Origin: Sclerotiophoma versabilis
Taxonomy: Eukaryota; Ascomycota; Dothideomycetes; Pleosporales; Didymellaceae
NCBI GenBank assembly: GCA_012274445.1
Contig: JAAROD010000054.1
Span: 1 to 64,000 of the forward strand
Length of the DNA: 64,000 nt
Direction of reading: 5' to 3'
Below are positions 24,024 through 36,700 of the stretch, in pieces (the first letter of the stretch is position 1; every line of letters begins with the position of its first letter). The notes below the pieces were generated by a model. That model made no database searches. It saw nothing but the letters and a program-made list of their open reading frames with translations, and was not told the origin of the DNA. Both the position numbers and the translations under genes were made by a program.

Positions 24024-24889
24024 TTTTAAATACCTCTAATATAAGTAATATATTAGAAGATTATACTACCTCTAGTAACTCTACTAATATACGCAACTTA
24101 GCTAGCCTTAAGGTTACTAAACCTAACCTCTATAATAGAAACTGTTCTAAGCTTAAGAATTAGCTTCTTTAGTTTAATTTATTCTTTACCTTTTAAGGCG
24201 CATCTATTAAAGAAGAAAATAAGGTTAAGCTAGCTATATTATACATGTGTAGTAAAGCCTTTAAGTAGATTTAACTCTTTATTTAGAATAAGATGAGTAA
24301 GACTACCTCCTTTAAGAATAATATATAGCTTAATAACTTTATAGAATTTAAAACTAAGATCTAATAGATCTTTAGAGTTATTAATAAACCTATTATAGCT
24401 AGATATAATATTTAGACTATTTAGTAGACTATATTAGTTATAGACTATACTACTAATTTCTAAGCTATTACTTATAATACTAACTAGGATAATACTACAC
24501 TAATAACTATATTTAGGTAGAGTTTAAAGCCTAAGGTTAAGAAAGAACTTATATATACTAGCGTAGTAATTAGAAGTCTTAAAGACTTAGAAAATAAAGC
24601 TATTAATATTAATACTTGTCTCTATAAGCTTTACTTAGAGTTAGAGAAGAATCTATAAGTATAAGTTATAGGTAATATAAATAACTACTTATAACTATAA
24701 AACTAGTAGTGTAATAACAACCTACACTAAGGAAACTAAAGAGAACGTAACTACTATTAGTCTAATACTAGTAAACACATCTATAATAATATATAGAGTA
24801 GATACTTTAGACTAGAGGCTATAGACCTCTTAAACCTTAATAAGAAACTACTACTAGGATAATAGAATAAAAAGAAGAGTAGCTATAAT

Positions 24890-26200
24890 AAGGATAAGTC
24901 TAGTATAACTTATTATAGCTATAGTAAGCAGGGCTACTACGCTAAGGATTATTAATTAAAGAATAAGGTAGTTTAATAACTTAATATACTTACCTACAGT
25001 AATATAGATACTAGTAATAAATAGAAAATTCTTACTAATAATATAGGACGTCTTATAGAAGACTCTAAGACTAGATCTAATAATAATTATATTATACTAT
25101 TTAATAAAGATATATAAGATATCTAAAGCTAAGTACCTATACTATACTAGAAAATAGATAAGTAGTAGAAGTATCTATAGAACCTAATAGAATAACTATT
25201 AGGATAGATAGAATAAGTATATAAATAAGAACTAAAAGTGCGTAGGTATAAGCAGCCTATAATATCCTAATAACTATATAATACTGCTAGGTAAGAAGTA
25301 GATAGAAGTATTACCTACGCCTCTAATACTAAAGAAAGTTAGTATAATATAGATATGCGTAAATTTAATAAGTATACTAAAGTAGAATTAGTATATTAAG
25401 AATTCTAAGATAATAATAATACCTTTTAAGTAAACTATAAACAGATTACTAAGAGTATTAATAAGAAACTATAATAAATAGCACTTTAAACTTACACAGG
25501 ATAATAATAGGTTAACAACCTTAATAAGTTCTAATAGAATTAGTAGAAATATAATTTTAATAAACTTAGTATTAGTAACTATACTATATAATAGAAGCTT
25601 AAGTAATAAGTATATAATAACTAAAGTAGAAATAAGCCTAACTTTAATAGAAAGCTAGCGTTACGTCTAAACCTACAACTAGACTATGCCTTAGACTACT
25701 AGAATCTAAATTATAGAAAACTATTATAGGCAGTATATATATACAACGCCTGTTGCATATATAAATTAAAAAAACTAGAAAAGAGATAGTTTCTAACTTC
25801 CAGTACTATATATAGAAAATAATAGTATAATTATAAGAATAATATATACAAAATACACTTCTAGAATAAATATTCTAAGCTATACTTTCTAGGTATAGAT
25901 AATTATTAGGTAATTAAATATATATAATTAGTTATTAACAGCTCCTACTATAATCTATACTAGTAGTATTACCTTAACCTAAACTATAAGCTGTATAAAG
26001 GTAGTAAGATTATTTATAGATTTAGTAATAAGAAGACTTTTTTAGGTAAGCGCTAAAGAAGTGCTCTGCTAAGTAATCTCTTAATACTATTAGGGACAGC
26101 TTACTTATTAGACTACCTATTAAGTTAAATAGAGTAGTACTATTAGCACTCTTAGACTTAGGAGCACAGGTAAACTATATATTCTAGATAGTAATATACT
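24890..26200 (+). pseudogene. Gypsy-1 gag zinc knuckle and protease region (RIPed)
   Basis: Around 24901-24951 the frame reads YYSYSKQGYYAKDY, a CCHC knuckle with Cys and His turned to Tyr. Near 26147-26190 the frame reads LALLDLGAQVNYIF, the retroviral-type aspartic protease site (DSGAQ) with Ser changed to Leu by C to T. Confidence 0.75.
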
Positions 26201-26639
26201 AAGCAGGTCTTATACTATATATAAAGGAATATACCTATTTACTTTAAGTTGCTAATAGAGAATTAATACTAGAAGAGCTATATATCATATATAAAGTAAT
26301 AGCAGCTCTTATAAAGATATAGAGGCACTATAAGAAATTAACTCTAGACGTCTTTATAAAGGCTATGCATAATATTATACTAAAACTTCTCTAGTTATAA
26401 AAGTATAATCTAGAGATAGACTAGATATAGAAAAGACTTTAATTAAGATAATATAAATATAGCACTAATATATTAAAGCCTACGCAGCGTATATTATAGC
26501 TAGTAGATAAGAAGAAGATTAATAACGTCTCTTTAATATATAAGACGTGCTAAGATAGAGTAGTTAACTATATAGATAAAGAAAGCCCCTCTATAATAGT
26601 TAAAGAGAATAATAGTATACCTTCTAGTATACTAGATAT

Positions 26640-27900
26640 ATATAGACAGTATACCTAGATATTTAAAGAAGAGTTATCTATAAAAGCGCTACCTAAGTAT
26701 TAACCTTAGAATTATAAGATTAAACTTAAGGAAGGGAAAGAACTACTCTTTAGGCCTATATACTAGTTATCTAAGAAAGAGCTTAAGATACTATATAAGT
26801 ATATTAAGGAGAACCTTATAAAAGGATTTATTAGGAAATCTAAATCTCTAGTAGGATTTTCTATTCTATTTATACTAAAGAAAGACAGTAAGCTAAGGCT
26901 TTATATTAACTACTAGAAGTTAAATAATATTACTATTAAGAATTATTATCTACTACCTAATATATCTAAGTTATAGAACTAGTTATTAGAAGTAAAGTTC
27001 TTTACTATACTTAACTTACGCAGAGCGTACAACCTTATATATATAAAAAAAGGTAAAGAATAGAAGATAGTATTTAGAACCTATTATAGTTACTATAAGT
27101 ATATAGTTATACTATTTAGGCTAACTAATATACTAGCAGTATATTAGGTATTAATTAATAATATACTGCAAGCACACCTAGACATTATAGTAGTAGTATA
27201 CCTTAATAATATCCTAGTATATAGTAAGATACTAAAAGAATACAAGGTCTATATATAATAAGTATTAGAATGCTTAGTAATAGCAGACCTTAGGCTAAAG
27301 CTAAAGAAGTGTAAATAGTATAAAGAAGAAGTAGAGTTTCTTAGCTATATTATAGGAAGATATAGAGTTAAGATAAGTAAAAAGAAAATCTAGGTTATAA
27401 AGAATTAGCTAATACCTACTACTATTAAGAGAATTTAAGAATTCCTTAGGTTTATTAACTTTAACTAATACTTTATTAAGGACTACTCTATAAAGGCCTT
27501 ACTGCTTATAAGACTTATATAGAAAGATATACTCTTTAAGTAGAAATAAATATAAGAGAATACTTTTTAATTACTTAAGTAAGTATATATAGAGCCTTCT
27601 ATACTAATTATATTTAGAAGTAGTAAACCTATATACCTTAAAATAAATACCTTAGATTTAGTATTAGAAGTATATATTACTTAAGAATAAGACAGTTAAT
27701 AGTACCTAATTACCTACTACTTAAGAAAGTTTATAGTACTAGAGAAATACTATAATATATATAATAAGGAGCTTATAGCTATTATTAATATACTATAGTA
27801 CTAGTAAGTATATATAGAAAGCTGCTTAGAACTTACTATTTATATAGATTATAAGAACTTAGTATATTTTACTACTACTAAGGTTCTAAACTAATAGTAA
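26640..27900 (+). pseudogene. Gypsy-1 reverse transcriptase and RNase H (RIPed)
   Basis: Consecutive motifs in one frame: LSKKELKILYKYIKENL, GFSILFILKKDSKLRLYINY, LNLRRAYNLIYIKKG, LFRLTNILAVYQ and VVYLNNILVYS, where YLNN marks the former YxDD site. RNase H follows at about 27600-27900 with YNIYNKELIAIINIL and YIDYKNLVYFTTTK. Trp, Gln and Arg codons are now stops. Confidence 0.9.
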
Positions 27901-27989
27901 GTACGCTAGTTAGAAATACTTAGTTAGTATAAGTTTAAGATCCTATACACACTAGGAAAAGAAAACAGTAGAGTAAACACGCTTAGCTA

Positions 27990-28970
27990 ATGCTATAACC
28001 TTATAGGTAAAAAGATAATTAATAAGTTTACTATTCTTAGAGTTAATAAGAATAGGTTATTAGGACTAATACAGCAGCTTAACCTAGTAATGCAAGTTTA
28101 GCAGGAATAATATATCCTAGAGTAAGTACTAGAGAAACTTTAAGAAGAAGTTATCTTAAGATATTATAATAATATACTATATAAATACTCTAGTATTACT
28201 TATACTATAGAACTTATTAAATAATACTATAAGTTTTCTAATATAAAGAATAAGGTTACTAAGTTTATTAGAAACTGCGTGTAGTACTAATAGAATAAGT
28301 ATAGTATATATGCTAAGTATAGAAAAGTATAAGTACTAGAGCTACTAATAGCACTATAGATAAATATTATAATAGATTTTGTTATACAGCTGCTACCCTC
28401 TAAGAACTCTATTACAGAATATACCTATAACTTAATCTTTATTATAGTAGACTAATTTACTAAGTATGCTAAAATAATACTATTTAGACATAGCTATACT
28501 ATACAGCAGCTAGCTATAGTATTTATTAACTAGATTATTTACTACTATAGAATACCTAAATTAATTATTAGTAATACAGATAAGCTTTTTATATTAAACT
28601 ATTAGACTATAATACTTACTATATTAGGTACTAAGAAAAAGCTATCTACAGCCTATTATCTATAGATAGATAAATAGATAGAAAGAATAAATTAGACTAT
28701 AGAAATATACCTTTAGATCTATAGTAACTAGAAATAAGATAACTAGGTTTTACTATTACCTATAGTATAAATTATATATAATAACAAGTTATTAGAAGTA
28801 ATAGGTATAATACTATTCTTTATAAACTATAGAAGACACCTAAATCTCTTTACTTAATCTCTTAATTACTCTATTTAGACAGAATTAGTAATAGCTTTAG
28901 CAGTTAGGCTAAAGGAAGTATACTAGAAATTACTTAAAAACATTATATAAGCTTAGAAATAAGCTATTTT
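27990..28970 (+). pseudogene. Gypsy-1 integrase (RIPed)
   Basis: Near 28641-28694 the frame gives LSTAYYL.IDK.IERINQ, the conserved block around the third acidic residue of Gypsy integrases. The upstream part shows IDFVIQLLPS, the start of the integrase core. Dense RIP stops. Confidence 0.8.
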
Positions 28971-29234
28971 ATATATTAATTAGAAATAAAAAATAGTACC
29001 TTAGCTAAAAGAAGAAGATAAGGTCTATTTCTCTATAAAAAATCTTAGAATATAAAGAGTAATAAAAAAACTAGATAAGGTTAAAGTTAGACTATTATTT
29101 ATTTCTAAGTAAATTAGCCTAGTTAACTATTAACTCTAGCTACCTAAGAATATAAAGATTTATCTAGTATTCTATATCTTACTATTAGAACCTGCTAACC
29201 TAAGAATACTAATCTAGAAAGACTTTTACTACTA

Positions 29235-29400
29235 AGCTAATAGTAATAATAAGTAGAAAGTTAAAAAAATAGTAATATATTAGAGAACTAAGAAAGGTAT
29301 TTAATATATAGTTAAGTAGTTAGAATACCTAGAATTAGAAAATATATAAAAACCTCTAATATACTTTATAAACTACTACTAATTAGTATAAAGGTACTAT
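29235..29400 (+). pseudogene. Gypsy-1 C-terminal chromodomain (RIPed)
   Basis: After integrase, the frame reads VKKIVIY.RTKKGI.YIVK.LEYLELENI, the pattern of a chromodomain (Y.VEKIL..R.R.G...YLVKW.GY...E.TWEP). The better preserved relative at 35195-35300 reads YLVKYLGYLELENI. This places the element among the chromoviruses, whose chromodomain guides integration into heterochromatin. Confidence 0.8.
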
Positions 29401-29968
29401 AGTTTATAATAGACTTCTTAATAAGCCTAAAAGTAGCCTAGGTTATAAGTAAGGTATATATACCTATTAATACTACTAGATAATCTATCTTCTTAGTAAG
29501 ATCTAGTTCTCTTAATTTAGCTATTTTATTTACTATATACAGCACCTTTTACTATATACAATTCTTAGCTTATTTTAGAATCTTCTTATTTTATAACAAC
29601 TGCGTAATAATAGTTACTAATAGAGTCTTATCTTCTTCTACCTTCTTTTTATACTCTTTATAAGTATAATCTAGTAACTTCTATAATATATTAATATAAG
29701 GCTTTCTAGCCTTTATATACTTAGTATACTTTAGACACTTTATAGTATTTAGTATAATATAGTACTTATAGCCTTTAAAGAAATAATAGTTATAGAGAAC
29801 TTTAGTAGAAGTATTAGCTTAATAAATTTCTAGACTAAGTTAAAGGTTATAGATATAAAAAGACATCTTAATATACTAGTTACTAGATATAGAGATAAGC
29901 TTAGTTTTATATAAGCCTAGATTCTAGTTATATAGTTTAAGAATAAACCTAAAGAAGAAGAAGAATAG

Positions 29969-30455
29969 TATTATAATCCTATGCAGACAAAGTAGTATAG
30001 TAATTAAGTAGCTAACTATAGCTCTTACTTATAAACTAGAGGCAGAGCTAGAAAGAACTCTCTTTATATAGTTACGTAATATGCTTATTAATAAGTATAA
30101 TATATATAACTTACTTATTAATAAGTATTATATATTATTACTTATTAATAAGTAATACTATATATTTTATTAAACTACCTCTAGTTACTTATTAATAAGT
30201 ATTATCTTCTAGTAAGTATATAGTTAGTAGGAATATAACTCTTATAGTTTATATTTAACCTTATTAATTAAGTTTATCTTTAGAATCTTAACCTAACTCT
30301 TAAGCTAGATAGTCTATTCTATACTACTTATTATTAACCTCTATTATTATAGTGTTTTACTAGATAATAACCTACCTAATCTACTGCACGCTGTTTATAC
30401 CTAAGAACTAATAGAATTAGTACTTATAGTCTTTAACTAAAGTATAACTTTAATA
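29969..30455 (+). repeat. 3' LTR of Gypsy-1 (487 bp)
   Basis: Begins TATTATAATCCTATGCAG, ends ACTTTAATA, followed by the CCTTA duplication. Same length as the 5' LTR; differences from it are nearly all C/T or G/A. Confidence 0.92.
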
Positions 30456-30460
30456 CCTTA

Positions 30461-30900
30461 GACCTAGAAGAGAAGGCTATAGTTAAATATAATTCCTCTA
30501 GCTTTACTATAGGTGCTACTCTCTTATAAGAAGATATATTTAGTAACCTCTATATAGTTATATATTTCTTATAAAAGTTTCTCTCTTATAAAGTAAACTA
30601 CTCTACCTATAATAAGAAACTTCTAGCAGTAATCTTCTACCTATAAAAATAGAATACTAAACTCTAAAGTATATAAGAGTTTAAAGTTATTACTAACTAT
30701 AAGAACCTTAAGCACTTTACTAAGAAATAAAAGCTTACTAAAAGATATATATAATAGGCTTAAATTATATTCTAGTTTAGTAATATAAAGATCTACTATA
30801 GACTAAAAAAAGAGAATATATAAGTAGACGCCCTATTAAGAAGAAACTAAGATATACTCTAAGAAGAAGATAATAAGTAGCTTACTAGTAGAAAGTTTTT
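30461..30900 (+). pseudogene. Gypsy-2 RNase H (RIPed)
   Basis: Picks up the Gypsy-2 frame interrupted at 23536: DLEEKAIVKYNSSSFTIGATLL, then VNYSTYNKKLLAVIFYL and FKVITNYKNLKHFTKK, the conserved RNase H blocks with catalytic Asp codons changed to Asn. Its exact continuation across the Gypsy-1 insertion is direct evidence of nesting. Confidence 0.85.
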
Positions 30901-30999
30901 TTATACTTATTCTATTCTATTAATAGAACCTTACCTATACTACTTCTATATAAACGCCTACTCTTACTATAGAAGATACTATTTTATTAGATACCTTAT

Positions 31000-32400
31000 C
31001 TTAGCTACTACCTCTAGATAACTTAATAGCTTATTACTAGAACTAAGCTATAGAAGATAATAAGATATACTTAGCTATATAATAAACTATTAAGAATAGT
31101 ATAAGATCTCTAAACACTATTATAAAAAAGATAGTAGTATTCTTAGGTAACTATATAGTAATAGATAATAATAAACTCTAGTAGAGAAATAGGACCTAGG
31201 TACTAAATAGTAAACCTATCTATATAGGTATTATATAGTAAGTATGTCTTATAGTCTAGACAGAATACTCTAGAAGAGAAGAAACCTACTATATAATAGT
31301 AAGAATATAGTACTAGCTAGAAATAAGTAAAGATAACTATTACTTTATATAGAATTATAATATTTATTAGTAAAGTACCTCTTAGAGAGATAGAAAACAT
31401 AGTTATCTATAACTATTACTAGTACCTAGCTATATATAGTAAGATCTTATAGTTAATTTTATTACTAGTTTTCTACTTTTCTTAGGTTATATAAACCTTA
31501 TAGCTATAAAAGACTAACTAAGTAAGAGTATAATCCTAATCTCTTTAGAGAAGATTAAAGTAAATAATATTACTTAGGTATTTATATAAGAAATTTACTA
31601 ACTATATAAACTTCTATAGTCTATTACCTTAGATAGAAGTACTTAGTTTATTAGTAAAATCTAGAAAAGAGTATATAAACCTCTAGGTATATAATAGAAC
31701 CTTTTTACTATATTCTACTTATAAATATATAAACTTACTAAGAGAGCTAATAGTAATATTAAAGTAGTAGCACGTATATACGCAAACTAAGTATAAGATA
31801 ACTAGGCTATACTTACTCTAATACTAGAACTAATACTTAACACCTATATAAACTTAATAACTAGAGTCTTACTCTTCTTTCTTTAATATAGGTTTAAGAA
31901 TATACTATTCTCTCTAGACCTACTAGATAGCCTAGCTAAAGGTAACCTAATAGATTATATAATAGATCTAAAAAATTAGGCTAAAATAATTATATAGACC
32001 TTATACTAAGTAGTAGATTAGATAATCTTAGTAATAATATACTTCTAATAATAGTAGAAAGCTTAGGCTAACTATATAAGATAACTAGTACCTATATACT
32101 AAGTTAGAGACTAGGTTTAGCTAAACCTAAAGAATATCTAAACTAATAGACCTAGTAAGAAGCTAGACTAGAAAAATAGGAAGTTCTAAGTAGTCTATAT
32201 ATAAGACCTCTACTAGGTTAAACTTACTATTCTATAGTAGACTAAATCCTATTATATTAATTTACTATAGCCTACTATAACTAACCTACTACCCTTATAA
32301 TATAATAATTAAGTACTAAAAGTAGTTATTATATAAGATAAAGTCTAAGAGAAATATCTAGAATATACTATTAAAGGTATTATTAATAAATATATATAGA
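31000..32400 (+). pseudogene. Gypsy-2 integrase (RIPed)
   Basis: Around 31678-31760 the frame reads LGI.NLFTIFYL.IYKLTKRAN, the integrase block LSTA.HPQTDGQTERAN with His, Gln and Asp/Gly codons altered by RIP. Flanking sequence keeps the same frame but is full of stops. Confidence 0.78.
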
Positions 32401-33149
32401 ATAGTTAACTATAATATTAAGTTAAGTAGATAGGTTATAAAGCTCTAACTTAGAAGCTAAAAGTAAATATTATTAATACTAAAGCCTAAAGAAGTTAGAT
32501 AGCTTATATAAAAGATATATAGCTACTTATAAAAAGACTAGCTAGAGACTAGAAGAAGAATCTTACCTATACTATAAATAGTAACTATATAAAAAGACTA
32601 TATATACTACTAAGAGCCTACTTAGAATTACTAAAGTATTCCTTCTTTATAGAGGCTGTAATAGCCTATCTACTAGAATAACTAAAGGTACTAGAGGTAC
32701 TATTAGTAGACTTAGAAGAAGTACTTATATAAGAGTTAGTAAAGTAGTAATAAGTACTACTATTACTCTATACATAGTTAGAGTAAGCTCTATTCTACTA
32801 CCTAGTAATAGACACGCAGCTAAGAAAAGCTATTAATATCTTCTTACCTTAGATAGTAGTAGTATAGTTATTAGTATAACTAGTAAGGTTAATAGTACTA
32901 TAGAAATAAATAATGAAGGCTCTAAGGTAGAAGAAGTACTAGGTAAGCAGCTAATAAGTATTAATAGTTATATAAGTAATAATAGAAAAGTAATTATAAA
33001 TACTAGTACTAAAAATAGTATTATATAGAGACTAGCTATAAGAATAAAAAAAGTAGTTAGTAATATAGTAGATATTAATCTATATAGAGTATTAGTAAAG
33101 AAAAAAACTATAAGAAAGAAAAGTACTATATAGAAGTAAACGCAAGAAT
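32401..33149 (+). other. Gypsy-2 3' internal region
   Basis: RIPed sequence downstream of integrase with no recognisable domain, cut at 33150 by MITE C. Confidence 0.5.
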
Positions 33150-33719
33150 TAGGCTAGTAAATAGGTTTAGAGTACTTAATATTAGGTTAAAGTTAGGTTA
33201 AAGTTATATAGGCTACAGGTATAAGTTAGGTTAGAGTACTTCTAGCGTAGGTATAGGTTAGGTTAGAGTAGTACTAGTATAAGTAGAGGTTAGGTAGAGG
33301 TAGTACTAGCGTAGGTAGAGGTTAAGTCAGAGTAGCACTAGTGTAGGTAGAGGTTAAGTTTAGAGTACCTAGGTAGGTAGTACTATAATAAAGTACTATA
33401 ATAACTGTCTATAATACCGAATTTAGGGTGTATATACATATATACCTTTATCCTGTTTTTAACTAGCTAAATTCTAGTTATTCTAAGTAGGCCTTCTTAG
33501 CTGTGTAATAATTCTAAAATTAAGATATACTAACTAAGCTTACCTAACCTCTACCTATGCTAGTGCTACCTCTACCTAACCCCTACCTACGCTAGTGCTA
33601 CTCTAACCTAACCTATACCTGCTTAGCAGCTACTAGCGTAGGTAGAGGTTAGGATTAGGTAGGGGTAGGTTATATAACCTACCTAACCCCTACCTAACCT
33701 CTACCTATTTACTAGCCTA
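33150..33719 (+). mobile_element. hAT-like MITE, copy C
   Basis: 570 bp, starting TAGGCTAGTAAATAGG and ending CCTATTTACTAGCCTA. Flanked by GCAAGAAT (33142-33149) and GTAAGAAT (33720-33727): an 8-bp target duplication in which one copy has a single C to T change at a CA site. Same orientation and internal repeats as copies A and B. Confidence 0.93.
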
Positions 33720-34505
33720 GTAAGAATCTAGCAGAGCTTATTAGTAATAGCCTTGTCTATAATATACTATATAGTATAGTACTAGTAAAAGTTAGTAGAA
33801 CCTTAAGAAATATTAATATTAGCTAGAATAACACTTCTAGTAGTTATATAAGTAATAAGCTAGTAAGTAATATTAATAAAGTAGTTAAAGGTAGTAGAGT
33901 AAGTACTGTTTATAAAGCTACTAGTAGAACCTTAAAAGTAGTTAAGGCTACTACCTAGCTAGCTACTAGGACTCTACATACTATAAGTAGGAGTAAATAT
34001 AATAATAAATAGAAGTAGAAAATTATTAAAGAAAAAGACTTCTAGAAAAGTATATAAAACCTATAGAATAATTAATAAGTTAAGTATAAAGTAAAGAAAG
34101 AGAAGAGCTTTTAGAAAGAAGTCTATATAGTTTATATAAGAGACTTAGACTTATATACCTCTACTAAGGCTATAGAAGTCTTAAAGTAAAGTTAATAGAC
34201 TAATAGTTACTATATAGAAGAGTAATTATAAGTTAAGTTATAAGATAAAGTAATATAACTTATTAGAACTACTACTAGTACTAGAGCTGTATATAAATAG
34301 ATAGTAATTAGCTAGTACTATATAAGTATAAGTAAAGAAGTATATATATAATAAGATTACAGCTCTATAGTAAAACCTAGATTACCTAATTTAGATACTA
34401 TATTTTATTTTAAGAATAGTAGCCTATAGGTAACTATTTTACTATTATATTACTACTCTAAGTTTTACGTATAAGTAAACGTGTTAAAGTAAAGAAGAAA
34501 GGTAT
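33720..34505 (+). other. Gypsy-2 3' internal region after MITE C
   Basis: RIPed sequence leading into the 3' LTR; contains Lys- and Glu-rich remnants but no recognised domain. Confidence 0.5.
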
Positions 34506-34692
34506 TATAATAGGCTAAGCTCTAAGTATATAAGACTATACACTAAACCTATATACGTAATTATAGAGTATAGCTTAGTATCTTACTATATCTTATATAA
34601 AAAGAAATAATCTCTTCTTTCTTCTCTATCTTTCTACTTCTATAGTATAGAATAAATAAATACTTATTAGAAGGCTGCTTTAACTCTTAATA
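34506..34692 (+). repeat. 3' LTR of Gypsy-2 (187 bp)
   Basis: Pairs with 19857-20043 at identical length. Confidence 0.85.
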
Positions 34693-36378
34693 TCTATAGT
34701 ATAAATAATATATAATAACAAGTTATTAGAAGTAATAGGTATAATACTATTCTTTATAAACTATAGAAGACACCTAAATCTCTTTACTTAATCTCCTAAT
34801 TACTCTATTTAAATAGAATTAGTAATAGCTTTAGTAGTTAGGCTAAAAGAAGTATACTAGAAATTACTCAAAAATATTATATAAGCTTAAGACTAAGCTA
34901 TTTTATATATTAATTAGAAATAAAAAATAGTATCTTAGCTAAAGAAAAGAGATAAAGTTTATCTTCTTATAAAAAATCTTAGAATATAGAAAGTAGTTAA
35001 AATAACTAAATAAGGTTAAGATTAGACTATTTTTTATTTCTAAGTAAATTAGCCTAGTTAACTATTAACTAGAGCTACCTAAGAATATAAAAACCTATCT
35101 AGTATTCTATATTTTACTATTAGAACCTACTAATCTAAGAATACTAATCTAGAAAAACTTCTACTACTAAGCTAACAGTAATAATAAGTAGGAAGTTAAA
35201 AAAATAATAATATATTAGAAAACTAAGAAGAGTACTTAATACCTAGTTAAGTACTTAGGATACCTAGAATTAGAAAATATATAGGAACTACTAACGTACC
35301 TTAGAAACTGCTAATAGTTATTATAGTAGTATTAGCAGAATCTAGATCTAGAGGCAGAAGATATAATCTTTAGTTAAGACTAAGGGTTCTAGGTATAAGC
35401 CTATTCTTAAGAATAGTAATATTATTTAATAATAACTTCTATTACTCTAGAGACTTAATTTCTTAATAAACTAAGTACTTACGTTAAACTATTACTATTC
35501 TTAATACTTTAAGAATTTCTTTTATTTACGCACCTAATTTAACTTTATATAAGTAGCTTACAGAGTAGCTATTATAGCTTCTTTAGTCTTAGCTACTTTA
35601 TCTTCTATTTATTCTAGCTATAATATCTTATTATTAATTTTTAAGAAGGTAGAAACAGGCAGGTTAACTAGTTTATACTTCTTAATTCTATTATACTTAT
35701 AGTTTCTATACTTCTTACTTAAGGACGCTAACTTATAAGGTAAGTTATTCTTAGTACAGTACTTATAAGTAACTATAGTAATAAATCTAATAGTATTTAT
35801 ATAATTACCTTTAGTATAGTAGTATAAAGTACTACTAGAGGATATTAATTAATTTATAAGGATATAAATTATAGAAGAGAAGAATAGTATTATAATCTTA
35901 GAGAATAGTATATAAAGATAGTAACTTATTACTAATAGTAGGCCCTAGATTAGTAGAGTACTAGACCTTAGGTTATATAATGTTTTATAAACTCTATATA
36001 GGCCCTAGAGTTAAGAGTATAAGATATAATAACATAATATTACGTAATATTCTATAATTTCTATAGTATTCTATAGATATTATAAGGCCCTCTATAGAAC
36101 TTAGTAGAAAACTATACTATACTATAAGACACCTTAAGTATATAGTTAGTAGGAATATAACTCTTATAGTTTATATTTAACCTTATTAATTAAGTTTGTC
36201 TTTAGAATCTTAATCTAACTCTTAAGCTAGATAGTTTACTCTATACTACTTATTATTACTCTTTATTATTATAGTATTTTACTAGGTAATAACCTAACCT
36301 AATCTACTGCACGCTGTTTATACCTAAGAACTAATAGAACTAGTACTTATAGTCTTTAACTAAAGTATAACTTTAATA
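34693..36378 (+). mobile_element. Third Gypsy copy, 3' part only, with a variant LTR
   Basis: From 34693 the sequence aligns with Gypsy-1 from about 28752 (end of integrase) onward, through a chromodomain at about 35195-35300 (YLVKYLGYLELENI) to an LTR at 35888-36378 (491 bp). The LTR starts TATTATAATC and ends AACTTTAATA like Gypsy-1, and its 3' half (from about 36135) matches, but its 5' half is different sequence. So it is a sister family sharing pol and part of the LTR. The 5' portion of the element is missing; the Gypsy-2 3' LTR abuts it directly. Confidence 0.82.
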
Positions 36379-36700
36379 GTAACTAAGAGTAGATAATATT
36401 ACTAGCTACTATATATACTAATAGATCTTACCTACCTCTAGGTATTATATTTCTAGCTGCTAGCTAAGCTATATAATTAAGCTAGGTATACTTAATTAAT
36501 CTAGAAAAGTACTCTGTTTACTTTACTACTTTAGTATATAGCTAGATAAATAATAACCTAGAATTAATATAGCTTAAGTAGGTATTTAATTACTATACTA
36601 AGGCTAAAGCCTAAAGAAAGTAGAGGTTACTTATTATTAACAGCTATAGTAGTTATATAACTAAGAACTTTATTAACTACTATAATAGCTATAAGATTCT

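Larger units (their letters stand above)
23537..30455 (+). mobile_element. Gypsy-1: complete Ty3/Gypsy chromovirus, 6919 bp, RIPed
   Basis: Two 487-bp LTRs (23537-24023 and 29969-30455) and a perfect 5-bp target duplication CCTTA (23532-23536 and 30456-30460) define a full-length element inserted into Gypsy-2. Order on the plus strand: gag with a zinc knuckle near 24903, protease near 26150, reverse transcriptase 26640-27300, RNase H, integrase, and a C-terminal chromodomain near 29240-29390. A purine-rich tract (AAAGAAGAAGAAGAA, about 29950) precedes the 3' LTR. Stops in every frame and YLNN in place of YxDD show that it is inactive. Differences between the LTRs are almost only transitions, so RIP, not age, accounts for most divergence. 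Confidence 0.93.
19857..34692 (+). mobile_element. Gypsy-2: Ty3/Gypsy LTR retrotransposon, split by three insertions
   Basis: Two 187-bp direct repeats, 19857-20043 and 34506-34692, differ almost only by transitions and act as LTRs (RIPed TG..CA ends read TA..TA). Subtracting MITE B, Gypsy-1, MITE C and their duplications leaves about 6.75 kb, normal for this superfamily. Gene order is gag, protease, reverse transcriptase, RNase H, integrase on the plus strand. Reverse transcriptase is cut by MITE B, and the reverse transcriptase/RNase H junction by Gypsy-1, yet the reading frame resumes exactly after each. The flanks (CCTTT left, TCTAT right) do not form a clear target duplication, and only the right flank is recognisably Gypsy-1-like, so a rearrangement after insertion is likely. 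Confidence 0.85.
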
